Of a DNA stretch of 64,000 bases, positions 53,078 to 61,228 are shown piece by piece. Under the pieces are notes generated by a model that searched no databases, was not told where the DNA came from, and saw only the letters and a list, made by a program, of their open reading frames with translations. Location: contig PLMW01000055.1 of NCBI GenBank assembly GCA_003142615.1, positions 1-64,000 of the forward strand. Reading direction: 5' to 3'. Origin of the DNA: Opitutia bacterium (GTDB lineage: Bacteria > Verrucomicrobiota > Verrucomicrobiia > Opitutales > Opitutaceae). Positions within the stretch are counted from its first letter, which is position 1. Every line of letters begins with the position of its first letter. The translations under genes and the position numbers were made by a program.

Positions 53078-54295
53078 ATGCGGGCTTCCAGCGTGCTTGC
53101 TTCGCCAACGATGCCCGTGCCGCCGTCCCTGCTGGAGATTTTTCTCACCGCCCTGCGGCTGGGCTGCACGTCCTTTGGCGGGCCGGTGGCGCACCTCGGT
53201 TATTTTCGCAAAGAGTACGTCGAGCGCCGCCGCTGGCTTGACGACGCGCACTACGCCGACCTGGTCGCGCTCTGCCAGTTTCTGCCCGGTCCGGCGAGCA
53301 GCCAGGTGGGCTTCGGCATCGGCTGTCTGCAGCGCGGCCTGGCCGGCGGGCTGGCGGCGTGGCTCGGGTTTACGCTGCCATCGGCGGTGCTCATGATCGC
53401 GTTCGCCTACGGCGTGGCGTCGCTCGGCGCGCTCAGTGCCGCGGGCTGGTTGCCGGGACTGAAGGCGGCGGCGGTCGCGGTCGTCGCGCAGGCCGTCTGG
53501 AGCATGGCGGTCAACCTCTGCCCCGACCGGCCGCGCGCCACCCTGGCCTTGGGCTCGGCGGTGGCGCTGTTGCTCCTGCCGGCGGCGTGGAGCCAGATCG
53601 GCGTGATCGCGCTGGGAACCGCGCTGGGCTGGCTGCTGTTTCGCGAAGCAACGGATGGTCCGGCCGCACCGACGGTGGTCACGACGCGCCGGCGGGCGGG
53701 AGTGCCGTGGCTCGCGACGTTTCTGCTGCTGCTGATTGGACTGCCCTTGCTGGCGCAGGCGACCGCTCACCCGTGGCTGGTGGTGTTTGACCGGTTTTAT
53801 CGCGTCGGCTCGCTCGTATTCGGCGGCGGGCACGTGATCCTGCCGCTCCTCGAACGCGAAGTGGTGGCACCGGGCTGGCTTACCCACGACCAGTTCCTGG
53901 CCGGCTACGGCGCGGCGCAGGCGCTGCCGGGACCGCTGTTCACCCTCTCCGCATATCTCGGCACCCTGCTGCACATCGGCCCCCGCGGCTGGCTGGGCGG
54001 TCTGTGGGCGCTGGTCGCCATCTCTGCGCCCTCGATCCTGCTCGTCACCGGCGCCCTGCCCTTCTGGCAGATGTTACGGCGCCAATCCGGCGCACAGGCC
54101 GCGCTGCGCGGTGCCAACGCGGCGGTGGTCGGCGTGCTGCTCGCGGCGCTCTATAATCCTGTGTGGACGGCCGGCGTCACCGGTGCACGCAGCGCGGCGC
54201 TGGCGTTCACGGCCTTCGCGGCGCTGCAGTTGTGGAAGCTGCCGCCGTGGGTGGTCGTCATCGCCGCCGCCGGTCTGGGTCAGGTTTTCCTCTGA
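53078..54295 (+). CDS. chrA: Chromate transporter ChrA (two-domain form)
   Basis: 405 aa. GAAGG lies 8 bases before the ATG at 53078; an ATG at 53111 is the other choice. Two ChrA repeats are visible. The first has LRLGCTSFGGPVAHLGYFRK and CQFLPGPASSQVGFGIG. The second has FYRVGSLVFGGGHVILPLLE and YGAAQALPGPLFTLSAYLG. Each repeat has about six hydrophobic segments. Long-form ChrA proteins export chromate from the cytoplasm. No chrB-like regulator is nearby, and the specificity may be broader than chromate. Confidence 0.93.
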   Translation: MRASSVLASPTMPVPPSLLEIFLTALRLGCTSFGGPVAHLGYFRKEYVERRRWLDDAHYADLVALCQFLPGPASSQVGFGIGCLQRGLAGGLAAWLGFTLPSAVLMIAFAYGVASLGALSAAGWLPGLKAAAVAVVAQAVWSMAVNLCPDRPRATLALGSAVALLLLPAAWSQIGVIALGTALGWLLFREATDGPAAPTVVTTRRRAGVPWLATFLLLLIGLPLLAQATAHPWLVVFDRFYRVGSLVFGGGHVILPLLEREVVAPGWLTHDQFLAGYGAAQALPGPLFTLSAYLGTLLHIGPRGWLGGLWALVAISAPSILLVTGALPFWQMLRRQSGAQAALRGANAAVVGVLLAALYNPVWTAGVTGARSAALAFTAFAALQLWKLPPWVVVIAAAGLGQVFL

Positions 54296-54363
54296 AGCCG
54301 TCCTCTCCGGCGCCGCGCCGCCATTTCCGGGAAACTTTCGCCGGACGAAGGCGTCACAAAGGC

Positions 54364-55125
54364 ATGCGCCTCATGCCCCTCTCCGGTCCAGTCTGGCCTG
54401 GTCACAGTTGGCACGGGCTGACGCTGATGCTTCTTCTCCTGGGCTTCGCCGCCTGCGAGGGCGAACGCCCCAACCGTCCGCCGCCCGGCGCCATGGGATC
54501 CAATGAGGGCGGCCGGGCCGCCATCCAGCGCATGGAGGCGCAGGGCATGTTTCTCGATGGCCGGATCGAGATCGAGGCCATGCTCGCCCCTGCCGGCGTG
54601 AAATGGTCCCGCGATGCTGAATCCGGGGGCGGCGGCGGGAGCAGCCGCCATGGACGCGGTGGCGGTTTTGGCGGAGGCTTAAGCATGGGCGGAGGTGGCG
54701 GTGGCGGCCGGGGCGGCGGACGGGGTCATGGTGGTGGCGGAGGAGGTGGTCCGCCGGAAGGGGGCGCTGAAAGCAGTGTCCAGCGTGCACCGCCCATCCA
54801 AGCCAGCAACCTGCCGCCCATCCAACTGCGGCTGCGGCTCACCAACCATGGTGACGCCCCGGTGGACGTGGAGGTGGTCGATTTTAACTCCGCCTTGGGC
54901 AACTTTGTCGTCCAGCCACCCAAGATCACTGTCAAACCGGCTGAGTCCGTCGAGGCCGAGCCGATGGTTTCTCGTCTCGGGATTTCCACCCAAGAGATCC
55001 CGCTCACTGTGAAGCTGCACGTGGGCGGACGCACGGAGCAGCAGGTGCTCACGCTGCGGGTCGTCAAGGAGCCGGCTCCCACATCGCCGCCGTCCGCCGC
55101 GCCCCCGCCGCCGCCGCCGCCATGA
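54364..55125 (+). CDS. Glycine-rich lipoprotein of unknown function
   Basis: 253 aa from the ATG at 54364, with AAAGG just upstream. A lipoprotein signal LTLMLLLLGFAAC (lipobox Cys about 31) is followed by a helical stretch (NEGGRAAIQRMEAQGMFLDG). A long Gly-rich segment with scattered Arg and His follows at about residues 86-135. A beta-type domain (IQLRLRLTNHGDAPVDVEVV, QEIPLTVKLHVGGRTEQQVL) like an Ig-fold comes next, then a poly-proline tail of seven residues at the very end. I do not recognise the family. The start 69 bp after chrA permits cotranscription. Confidence 0.7.
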   Translation: MRLMPLSGPVWPGHSWHGLTLMLLLLGFAACEGERPNRPPPGAMGSNEGGRAAIQRMEAQGMFLDGRIEIEAMLAPAGVKWSRDAESGGGGGSSRHGRGGGFGGGLSMGGGGGGGRGGGRGHGGGGGGGPPEGGAESSVQRAPPIQASNLPPIQLRLRLTNHGDAPVDVEVVDFNSALGNFVVQPPKITVKPAESVEAEPMVSRLGISTQEIPLTVKLHVGGRTEQQVLTLRVVKEPAPTSPPSAAPPPPPPP

Positions 55126-55135
55126 GCGTCTCCGG

Positions 55136-56296
55136 CTACAGCGTGGCGTAGGGATCCGCGGCGTCGCGCAGACCGTCGCCCAGGAAATTGAAACAAAGCA
55201 CCGTCAGCACGATCAACACCCCCGGCATGAGCAGCCACGGATAATTGGCCATCGTCTGGATGCTCATGCAGTCCTGCAACATCACGCCCCAGCTCACGAT
55301 CGGCGGACGCAGACCCAGACCGAGGAAGCTCAGCGACGTTTCGCCGAGAATCATCGAGGGCACGCTCATGGTGAGCACCACGATGATGTGGCTGGTGAAT
55401 CCCGGCAGCAGATGGCGGAAAAGAATGCGGGTGTGCGAAGCGCCCAGGAGCCGCGCCGCCATCGCGTAGTCCTCCTCGCGCAACGACAGGATCTTGCCGC
55501 GCACCACGCGCGCGAGTCCCGTCCAGCCGATCAGGCTCAGCACGATGGTGATGGCGAAATAGGTGGTGAGCGGCGACCAGTCGGGCGGCAGCACCGCCCC
55601 GAGCGCCAGCCAGAACGGAAGTTGTGGAAACGAATTGATGATCTCGATGAGCCGCTGGATGACATTGTCGATCCCGCCGCCCATGTAGCCCGAAATGCCG
55701 CCGATGGTGACGCCCAGCCCGAAGGTGATGATGATCGCCACCAGGCCAACGGAGAGGCTGATGCGTGCGCCGTAGATGAGCCGGCTGAAGGTGTCCTGGC
55801 CGTACTTGTCGGCGCCGAGAAAAAGAAACGTGGGCGGCACGCCGTCGGCGGCGGGCGCCGGGTTTTTCACGCCGATGAAATGACGGTCCCACAGGAGGAA
55901 GCCCCAGAGCCGGTAAGGCTCGCCCCGGACGAAAAAGCCCAGCGGCACAACCGTCGCGGGGTCCTCCAGATAGATTTTGCGCAGGGTGACGGGGTCGATG
56001 AGGCGCTTCATGCCCAGCACATGGAGACCGTGCGTGAAGGAAAAGCGCGGCAGTTGCGGCGGACAGTAGGCATGGGGAAGATTCCGCCACTCGCGGGTGT
56101 AGGGCGCGAAAAACTCGGCAAAGACGGCCAGGGCATAGAGCACCGCCAGAAAATAGAGCGAGGCCACGGCGAGCCGGTGTCTCTGGAAATGCCGGCGCAT
56201 CAGGGCCCAATGCGATTCGGAACCGACCAGCGCCGCCTGCTGTCCGGCGGCCGCGGGCGGGGCGGAGGGCGTAACATCAGAAACCGGGGCGCTCAT
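55136..56296 (-). CDS. ABC transporter permease, DppC/YejE type, orphan
   Basis: 386 aa from the ATG at 56296. The first membrane segment (LAVASLYFLAVLYALAVFAEF) is followed by a long outside loop (RLIDPVTLRKIYLEDP, PYRLWGFLLWDRHFIGV) and the binding-protein-dependent permease domain with SLSVGLVAIIITFGLGVTIG. The EAA loop EEDYAMAARLLGASHTRILF contacts the ATPase. It ends SWGVMLQDCMSIQTMANYPW and LGDGLRDAADPYATL. Such permeases work with a DppB/YejB partner, an ATPase and a binding protein for peptides. None of these lies next to it here: the flanks are a lipoprotein gene on the other strand and a tRNA. Confidence 0.9.
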   Translation of the reverse strand: MSAPVSDVTPSAPPAAAGQQAALVGSESHWALMRRHFQRHRLAVASLYFLAVLYALAVFAEFFAPYTREWRNLPHAYCPPQLPRFSFTHGLHVLGMKRLIDPVTLRKIYLEDPATVVPLGFFVRGEPYRLWGFLLWDRHFIGVKNPAPAADGVPPTFLFLGADKYGQDTFSRLIYGARISLSVGLVAIIITFGLGVTIGGISGYMGGGIDNVIQRLIEIINSFPQLPFWLALGAVLPPDWSPLTTYFAITIVLSLIGWTGLARVVRGKILSLREEDYAMAARLLGASHTRILFRHLLPGFTSHIIVVLTMSVPSMILGETSLSFLGLGLRPPIVSWGVMLQDCMSIQTMANYPWLLMPGVLIVLTVLCFNFLGDGLRDAADPYATL

Positions 56297-56516
56297 ACGG
56301 AGCGGGCGATGAGGGAGGCGGGCAACACGCGAGACGGCAGCCAAACCAATCGAGCACCCCCGCCGGCGCAAGCTTCGTTTCCCCGGCGCCGCGGCTGATC
56401 CGCCAGCCGGAAGCCGCCCACTTCATTCACCGGGGAATGCCCGCCGCGCGCCACTCCGGACCTTTCCGGCCTTGACCGTGCTTTCGTTCGGCGCAACGTA
56501 GGCGGCCGTGCTTCAT

Positions 56517-56590
56517 TGCCCGGTGGTGTAATGGTAGCACAGAGGACTTTGAATCCTCTAGTCATGGTTCGAAACCATGCCGGGCAGCCA
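56517..56590 (+). tRNA. tRNA-Gln (anticodon TTG)
   Basis: Acceptor TGCCCGG (56517-56523) pairs with CCGGGCA (56580-56586), followed by G and an encoded CCA at 56588-56590. The anticodon stem GAGGA/TCCTC encloses CTTTGAA, giving anticodon TTG. The T arm is CATGG-TTCGAAA-CCATG. Length is 74 nt. Confidence 0.96.
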
Positions 56591-56596
56591 GCGTCC

Positions 56597-56626
56597 TTAG
56601 GGGTGGCGTGTACCCCTAACGGTTTT
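56597..56626 (+). terminator. Probable terminator after tRNA-Gln
   Basis: TTAGGGGT (56597-56604) and ACCCCTAA (56612-56619) form an 8 bp stem with a 7-base loop, followed by CGGTTTT. The T-run is short, so termination may be partial. It starts 6 bp past the tRNA. Confidence 0.6.
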
Positions 56627-56784
56627 CCGCGGCTAGGTTCTCGGGCAGCAGTTGGCTGCGGGGTTGCAACGCTGCTCCCAGACTCTGGAACACGGCAAGA
56701 ATGATGCCCAACATGATCCGCGAAGCTTGGCCCAACTGACCGACCGATCAACGAATTCGAACCACGATGAGGTTTTCACTACCC

Positions 56785-59322
56785 TCAAGGGGCACGGCGT
56801 GACGCCGTGAACTCGGCCGCCGCCTCTTCCGCCCTACCCGCCTGCAGCAGAGCCACGGCGAGGTTGTAATGGGCGTCGGCGAAGCCGGGGTCCACCTGCA
56901 GCGCCTTCCGGAGCTGGACGATCGCCTCGTCGAGCCGGCCAGCGCCGGTCAAGGCGATGCCAAAATTGCAGTGAAAAGGAGCGGAATCGGGTTGGAGTCG
57001 GACCGCCTCCTCGTATGCAGGCATGGCTTCCTGGGGCCGCCCCAATCGAAGAAGTGCGGACCCTAGGCTGTTCCAAATCTTCGCGGAACGGGGGGCGAGG
57101 CGCACGGCCTCCCGGTATTGGGCGATTGCCTCCTGCCCGTCACCGACGTTGCGCAGGGCCCGACCAAGATTGGCGTGCGCTTCCACGGAGTCCGGATCCA
57201 GGCGGAGCGCAGTCCGGTAATGGGCGACGGCTTCCGGTTCGCGGCCGAGCTGGGTTAGAGCATTCCCCAAGTTGTTATGAGCCTCCGGATTGTCCGGCTG
57301 GATCCGCAGCGTCGCTTCAAAATGGGTGATGGCCTCCGGCAGGTGACCCGGCATGCTCGCCAAGGCGATGCCGAGGTTGTTATGCGCCTGCGCGAAATCG
57401 GGCTTGGCCCGCAACGCCGCTTCAAAATGGGAAACCGCCTCCGGCAGGCGTCCCGGGATATCCAGCAGCGCGGTGCCGAGGTTGTTGTGCGCTTCGGCGA
57501 AATCGGGTTTGATCCGCAGCGCTGCTTCGAAATGGGAAACTGCCTCCGGCAGGTGCCCCGGGACCTTTACCAGTGCGTTACCGAGGCTGTAGTGCGCCTC
57601 GGCGAAATCGGGCTTGATTCGCAGCGCTTCTTCATACTCCGCGATGGCTTCGGCCAGGCGCCCGGGGATCTGCGCCAAGGCGCCTCCCAAGCTGTTATGC
57701 GCTTTTGCATAATCCGGATTGAGCTGCAGCGCCGTCTGGAGATGGGCAATCCCCTCCGTCAACCGGCCCGGAGTATTTACCAAAACCCATCCAAGATTGT
57801 TGTGGGCTTGCGACATATTGGGTTCGAGTCGCAGCGCCGTTTCCAACTCGGAGATCGCTTCCGCCGATCGACCGGGGATTTTTGAAAGGGCATTACCCAA
57901 GTTGTTATGCGCATCCGCACAATCGGGCTTCAGCCGGATGGCCTGCTCGAAGTGCGTGATCGCCGCCGGCAGGGAGCCTGCGTCCGAAAGGTATTCGCCA
58001 AGGTTGTTATGGGCCATCCAGCAGCCCGGGTTCTTGGCCAGGGTGTCGGAGTATAAAGTGGTGACGTCACGATAGAGACCGCACTGGCGCCACGTGAGAA
58101 CGAACAGGACCGCGAGCCCGCTGCCGATGACGGCCGCGCAGACGCCTCCCGCCACGACCCGGCGCACCCCGGAAAACCGTTGGACCAGGCGCCGGGCGAG
58201 GCCGGCTGCGCTTTCGGTGGCCAGGGCGATGATCCCCAGGCACGGCAGGTACTGCCAGTGATCGGCCACATACGAAAAAACGAACGGGTAGACATTGAAA
58301 AAGCCCAGCGCCGGGAAAAGCGAGCCGATGAAAAAAAGCAGCGCGATCAAGGGCGCCCGGCTCCATCGGCGCATCGGCCAGAGCGCGCCCACGGTCGCCG
58401 CCAGACCGAGGCAGCCGAGGCTCCATGGCCAGTCGGAGCCGACCTGCCACCGCGGATAGATGAACGTCAGATCCGACGGCCAGACCAGCTTGCCGAGGTA
58501 GAACCAGACTACTCTTCCCGCCAGGAAACACCTTTGGATCAGACCCAGGTCGTAGGCCTGTCCGCGGGCTCCGATGTAATTCTGCTCGACCCAGGCGGTG
58601 AAAAGCCCCGCCCCCGCGCCGACCATGAACCAGGGAAGCAACGGCACCACGTCGCGCCGCCAAGACAGGCGCCCCCGCCGCCAAAATAGCACGAGCAGCA
58701 GGATGCCGGGCAGCGTCGCGGTCACCGATTTGCTCAGCAGGGCGAGGAGGAAGAGGCCCAGGGCCAAGGCATACCAACCCCATTTGCGGCCGCGGTCGAA
58801 TCGCAGGTAGGCGAGAGCCGCCAGGAGATAAAACACCAGCGAGAGCGTGTTCTTCTGCTCTGAAATCCACGCCACCGACTCGACGCAGACGGGATGCAGC
58901 GCGAACACCGCGGCCGCCAGCCATTCGGTTCCCAACCGCCCGCTGCGTCCGCTTGTCTCCGGCCGGAGGCGGGCCAACGTCAGCGCGAACAGGCAGGCCG
59001 CGGTCGCGTGCAGACCGATGTTGAGCAAGTGATAACCGAGGACCGCATCGCCCCACAATTTGTGCTCCAGCCAAAAGGCGCTGTGAAGCACGGGATAATA
59101 CTGCTGGGTGGCTCCGACTTGGAACCAGATCCTCCACAACCCGTGCCACGTCTGGAGTGCCGGCGCGGTGATGTGGGCGGCATCGTCCCAGAGCGAGCCG
59201 CCCCTGATGGAGGGAAGATAGGCCAGCAGCACAGCGCCGAAGAGCGCCAGGACGATGACCGGCTTCGCGAGGCGCGTCGGGCCCGAGGGGACCGTCGAAG
59301 GGGTCGGGTCGGCTAATGGCAT
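56785..59322 (-). CDS. Polytopic membrane protein with about twelve TPR repeats (TMTC-like layout)
   Basis: 845 aa. The N-terminal 420 residues hold about ten membrane segments with glycosyltransferase-like features of the TMTC/ArnT-like group: SLWDDAAHI near the start, AAVFALHPVCVESVAWISEQ, and FVFSYVADHWQYLPCLGIIA. The C-terminal half is a row of TPR units such as LPEAVSHFEAALRIKPDFAE-AHNNLG. Most middle units are 35 residues long because of an extra PG pair (IPGRLPEA). The matching DNA has an exact 105 bp period, with GCCTCCGGCAGG at 57332, 57437 and 57542. Relatives in animals O-mannosylate proteins; the bacterial role is unknown. Membrane placement with a cytoplasmic or periplasmic TPR arm is inferred. 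Confidence 0.88.
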   Translation of the reverse strand: MPLADPTPSTVPSGPTRLAKPVIVLALFGAVLLAYLPSIRGGSLWDDAAHITAPALQTWHGLWRIWFQVGATQQYYPVLHSAFWLEHKLWGDAVLGYHLLNIGLHATAACLFALTLARLRPETSGRSGRLGTEWLAAAVFALHPVCVESVAWISEQKNTLSLVFYLLAALAYLRFDRGRKWGWYALALGLFLLALLSKSVTATLPGILLLVLFWRRGRLSWRRDVVPLLPWFMVGAGAGLFTAWVEQNYIGARGQAYDLGLIQRCFLAGRVVWFYLGKLVWPSDLTFIYPRWQVGSDWPWSLGCLGLAATVGALWPMRRWSRAPLIALLFFIGSLFPALGFFNVYPFVFSYVADHWQYLPCLGIIALATESAAGLARRLVQRFSGVRRVVAGGVCAAVIGSGLAVLFVLTWRQCGLYRDVTTLYSDTLAKNPGCWMAHNNLGEYLSDAGSLPAAITHFEQAIRLKPDCADAHNNLGNALSKIPGRSAEAISELETALRLEPNMSQAHNNLGWVLVNTPGRLTEGIAHLQTALQLNPDYAKAHNSLGGALAQIPGRLAEAIAEYEEALRIKPDFAEAHYSLGNALVKVPGHLPEAVSHFEAALRIKPDFAEAHNNLGTALLDIPGRLPEAVSHFEAALRAKPDFAQAHNNLGIALASMPGHLPEAITHFEATLRIQPDNPEAHNNLGNALTQLGREPEAVAHYRTALRLDPDSVEAHANLGRALRNVGDGQEAIAQYREAVRLAPRSAKIWNSLGSALLRLGRPQEAMPAYEEAVRLQPDSAPFHCNFGIALTGAGRLDEAIVQLRKALQVDPGFADAHYNLAVALLQAGRAEEAAAEFTASRRAP
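57314..57640. repeat. 105 bp tandem repeats encoding 35-residue TPR units
   Basis: The motif GCCTCCGGCAGG recurs at exactly 105 bp spacing (57332, 57437, 57542), and the flanking bases are similar. This shows recent unit duplication within the TPR region. Confidence 0.7.
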
Positions 59323-59652
59323 TGGAAGGAATGCGAGAAAGGTAAATCACAACAAAGGGCCGAGGTTGCAATGCTGCGGCGTTTGAAGGGACTGGCCTAC
59401 GTTTTGACGACCGATCTGGAACTCGTCTGAAGCGCCGCGTTTTTGAATCAATGACCTCACGCTACAATGGCGGTGGTGGGTGGTGGTTTTTGATTTTCCT
59501 TTGGCTTTCGACTTGGCACCGCTGACGGGAGGAGGAAGGCAACCTCACCATGATCCTCCAGATACCGAGAAGAACCCTAAAGGATAACGCACTTGACATT
59601 CTGTAGCATGGAACATTGTTTATTGTCAATGAACATTAAAAGAGGGACACCG
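59323..59652. promoter_or_regulatory. Upstream region of the ADP-ribosylglycohydrolase gene with promoter-like and operator-like sites
   Basis: 330 bases with no gene. TTGACA at 59593 is a perfect -35 hexamer; a good -10 is less clear, with ATTGTT or TTGTTT about 16-17 bases later. An inverted repeat CATTG-TTTATTGT-CAATG lies at 59613-59630 and would overlap the promoter, which suits a repressor site. The Shine-Dalgarno GAGGG lies just before the ATG at 59653. The rest is AT-richer than most of the window. Confidence 0.45.
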
Positions 59653-60900
59653 ATGCATAAGAGACTGTTGGTGATGGGATTTCTAGGACTTCTGGCAGCT
59701 AGCGCGTCGACTGTCTTTGCCGCCGACGCGCCGGTCCGGCATCTGCCTTTCGCCGAGTACCAAGACAAGATGAAGGCCAGCTGGCTCGGCAAGATGATCG
59801 GCGTGTCTTGGGGGGCCCCAGTGGAATGGCACTACATAAAGGTGATGATTCCGGAAGACAAGGTCCCCGCCTGGCGCGAGGGGATGGCCAACGACGCCTT
59901 TGGCCAGGACGACCTCTACGTGGAAATGGCCTTCCTGCGGAGTCTGGAGCAATACGGCTACGACGTGTCGGCCAAGCAGGCGGGCATTGATTTTGCCAAT
60001 TCGAAGTACAAACTTTGGGCTTCACATAAAGCCGGCCGCGAGAACCTGCGCAAGGGCATTGCCCCGCCAGACTCCGGCCACCCGCAGTTCAGCGAATGGC
60101 CAGACGACCTCGGCTACCGGATCGCAGCGGACTTCTCCGGCCTCGTCGCCCCTGGAATGCCCAATATGGCCATCGCTCTGGGGGAGAAGTTCGGGCACAT
60201 CACCAACTACGGCGATGGCGTCTACGCAGGCCAGTTCATCGGTGGCATGTACGCCGAAGCGTTCTTCGAGACCGCCCCGGTCAAGATCGTCGAAGCCGGC
60301 CTCAAGTGCATTCCGAAGGAGAGCCAGTACGCGGAGATGGTCCGGGACGTGCTGGCGCAATACAAGGCCGATCCCAAGGAATGGCAGAAGGCGTTCAACT
60401 TCATCAACGACAAGTACAACAAGCCCGGGTACGCCCGCAAGACCTCGCTGAGCCGGGACCGGAACATCGACGCCAAGATCAACGGCGCGTTCGTGCTCAT
60501 CGGCATTCTCTACGGCGAGCGCGACCTCGATAAGACCGCCATTCTCGCCATGCGCTGCGGCCAGGACGCCGACTGCAACCCCTCCAGCGCCGTCGGCGTC
60601 ATCGCCACGACCTACGGCTTCTCCAAGCTGCCCGAGAAGTACCGCATAGGCCTGGACGAAACCAAGGTGTTCAATTACACTGAGTACAACTTCCCTAAGC
60701 TCACCGAGGCCTGCGAGAAGGTGGCTCGCGAGGTCTTGGCCAAGGCCGGCGGCAAGGTCGAGAAGGATTCCGCCGGGCAGGAGGTGTTGGTCATCCCCGT
60801 AGTCTCCCCCAGGCCCAGCGCCTTGGAGCAGTCCGGGAAGCCCGGGCCGATCAGCAACAGCAAGTACACGCCGGAAGAAATGGCCAAGATTGGCTCCTAG
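59653..60900 (+). CDS. Exported ADP-ribosylglycohydrolase-family protein
   Basis: 415 aa. GAGGG precedes the ATG at 59653; a TTG start farther up is rejected. A clear Sec signal peptide (LLVMGFLGLLAASASTVFAA) is followed by the ARH/DraG-like helical fold: YQDKMKASWLGKMIGVSWGA, ANDAFGQDDLYVEMAFL with the metal-binding Asp pair, GHITNYGDGVYAGQFIGGMY, and MRCGQDADCNPSSAVGVIAT, which matches the second metal-binding motif. ARH enzymes release ADP-ribose from proteins in the cytoplasm. Export, and a place beside a GH27 gene, argue for a different ribosyl or glycosyl substrate. GC is somewhat lower than in the rest of the window. Confidence 0.85.
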   Translation: MHKRLLVMGFLGLLAASASTVFAADAPVRHLPFAEYQDKMKASWLGKMIGVSWGAPVEWHYIKVMIPEDKVPAWREGMANDAFGQDDLYVEMAFLRSLEQYGYDVSAKQAGIDFANSKYKLWASHKAGRENLRKGIAPPDSGHPQFSEWPDDLGYRIAADFSGLVAPGMPNMAIALGEKFGHITNYGDGVYAGQFIGGMYAEAFFETAPVKIVEAGLKCIPKESQYAEMVRDVLAQYKADPKEWQKAFNFINDKYNKPGYARKTSLSRDRNIDAKINGAFVLIGILYGERDLDKTAILAMRCGQDADCNPSSAVGVIATTYGFSKLPEKYRIGLDETKVFNYTEYNFPKLTEACEKVAREVLAKAGGKVEKDSAGQEVLVIPVVSPRPSALEQSGKPGPISNSKYTPEEMAKIGS

Positions 60901-61228
60901 GCCGGGAAGGCCGGGGCCCATGCGCGTAGTCTTCGCCTCGTACCCCAGCTCTCGCTAATAGCCCGCGATGACTTCTTCGAACCTCTTCCATTCGTACCCT
61001 GTAAGTTGTTTTGAACGCAAGGGGGTGAAAATCTTGTTCATACCCGCCAGCCAGAGGCGCCATTTCCCGGAATGCAATCGATTCGTCATTGAACCTGTGC
61101 GACAATCTCTACCTGTGAATCCTGCGATTGGAGACAAGTTTCGCTCTGCGATCGGGTTGGCCCGCAAGGCAAGACGCCACTACTGCGAGCTGAATATCAC
61201 GGGCTCGTGTCAGCTTCTATTTCGGACC

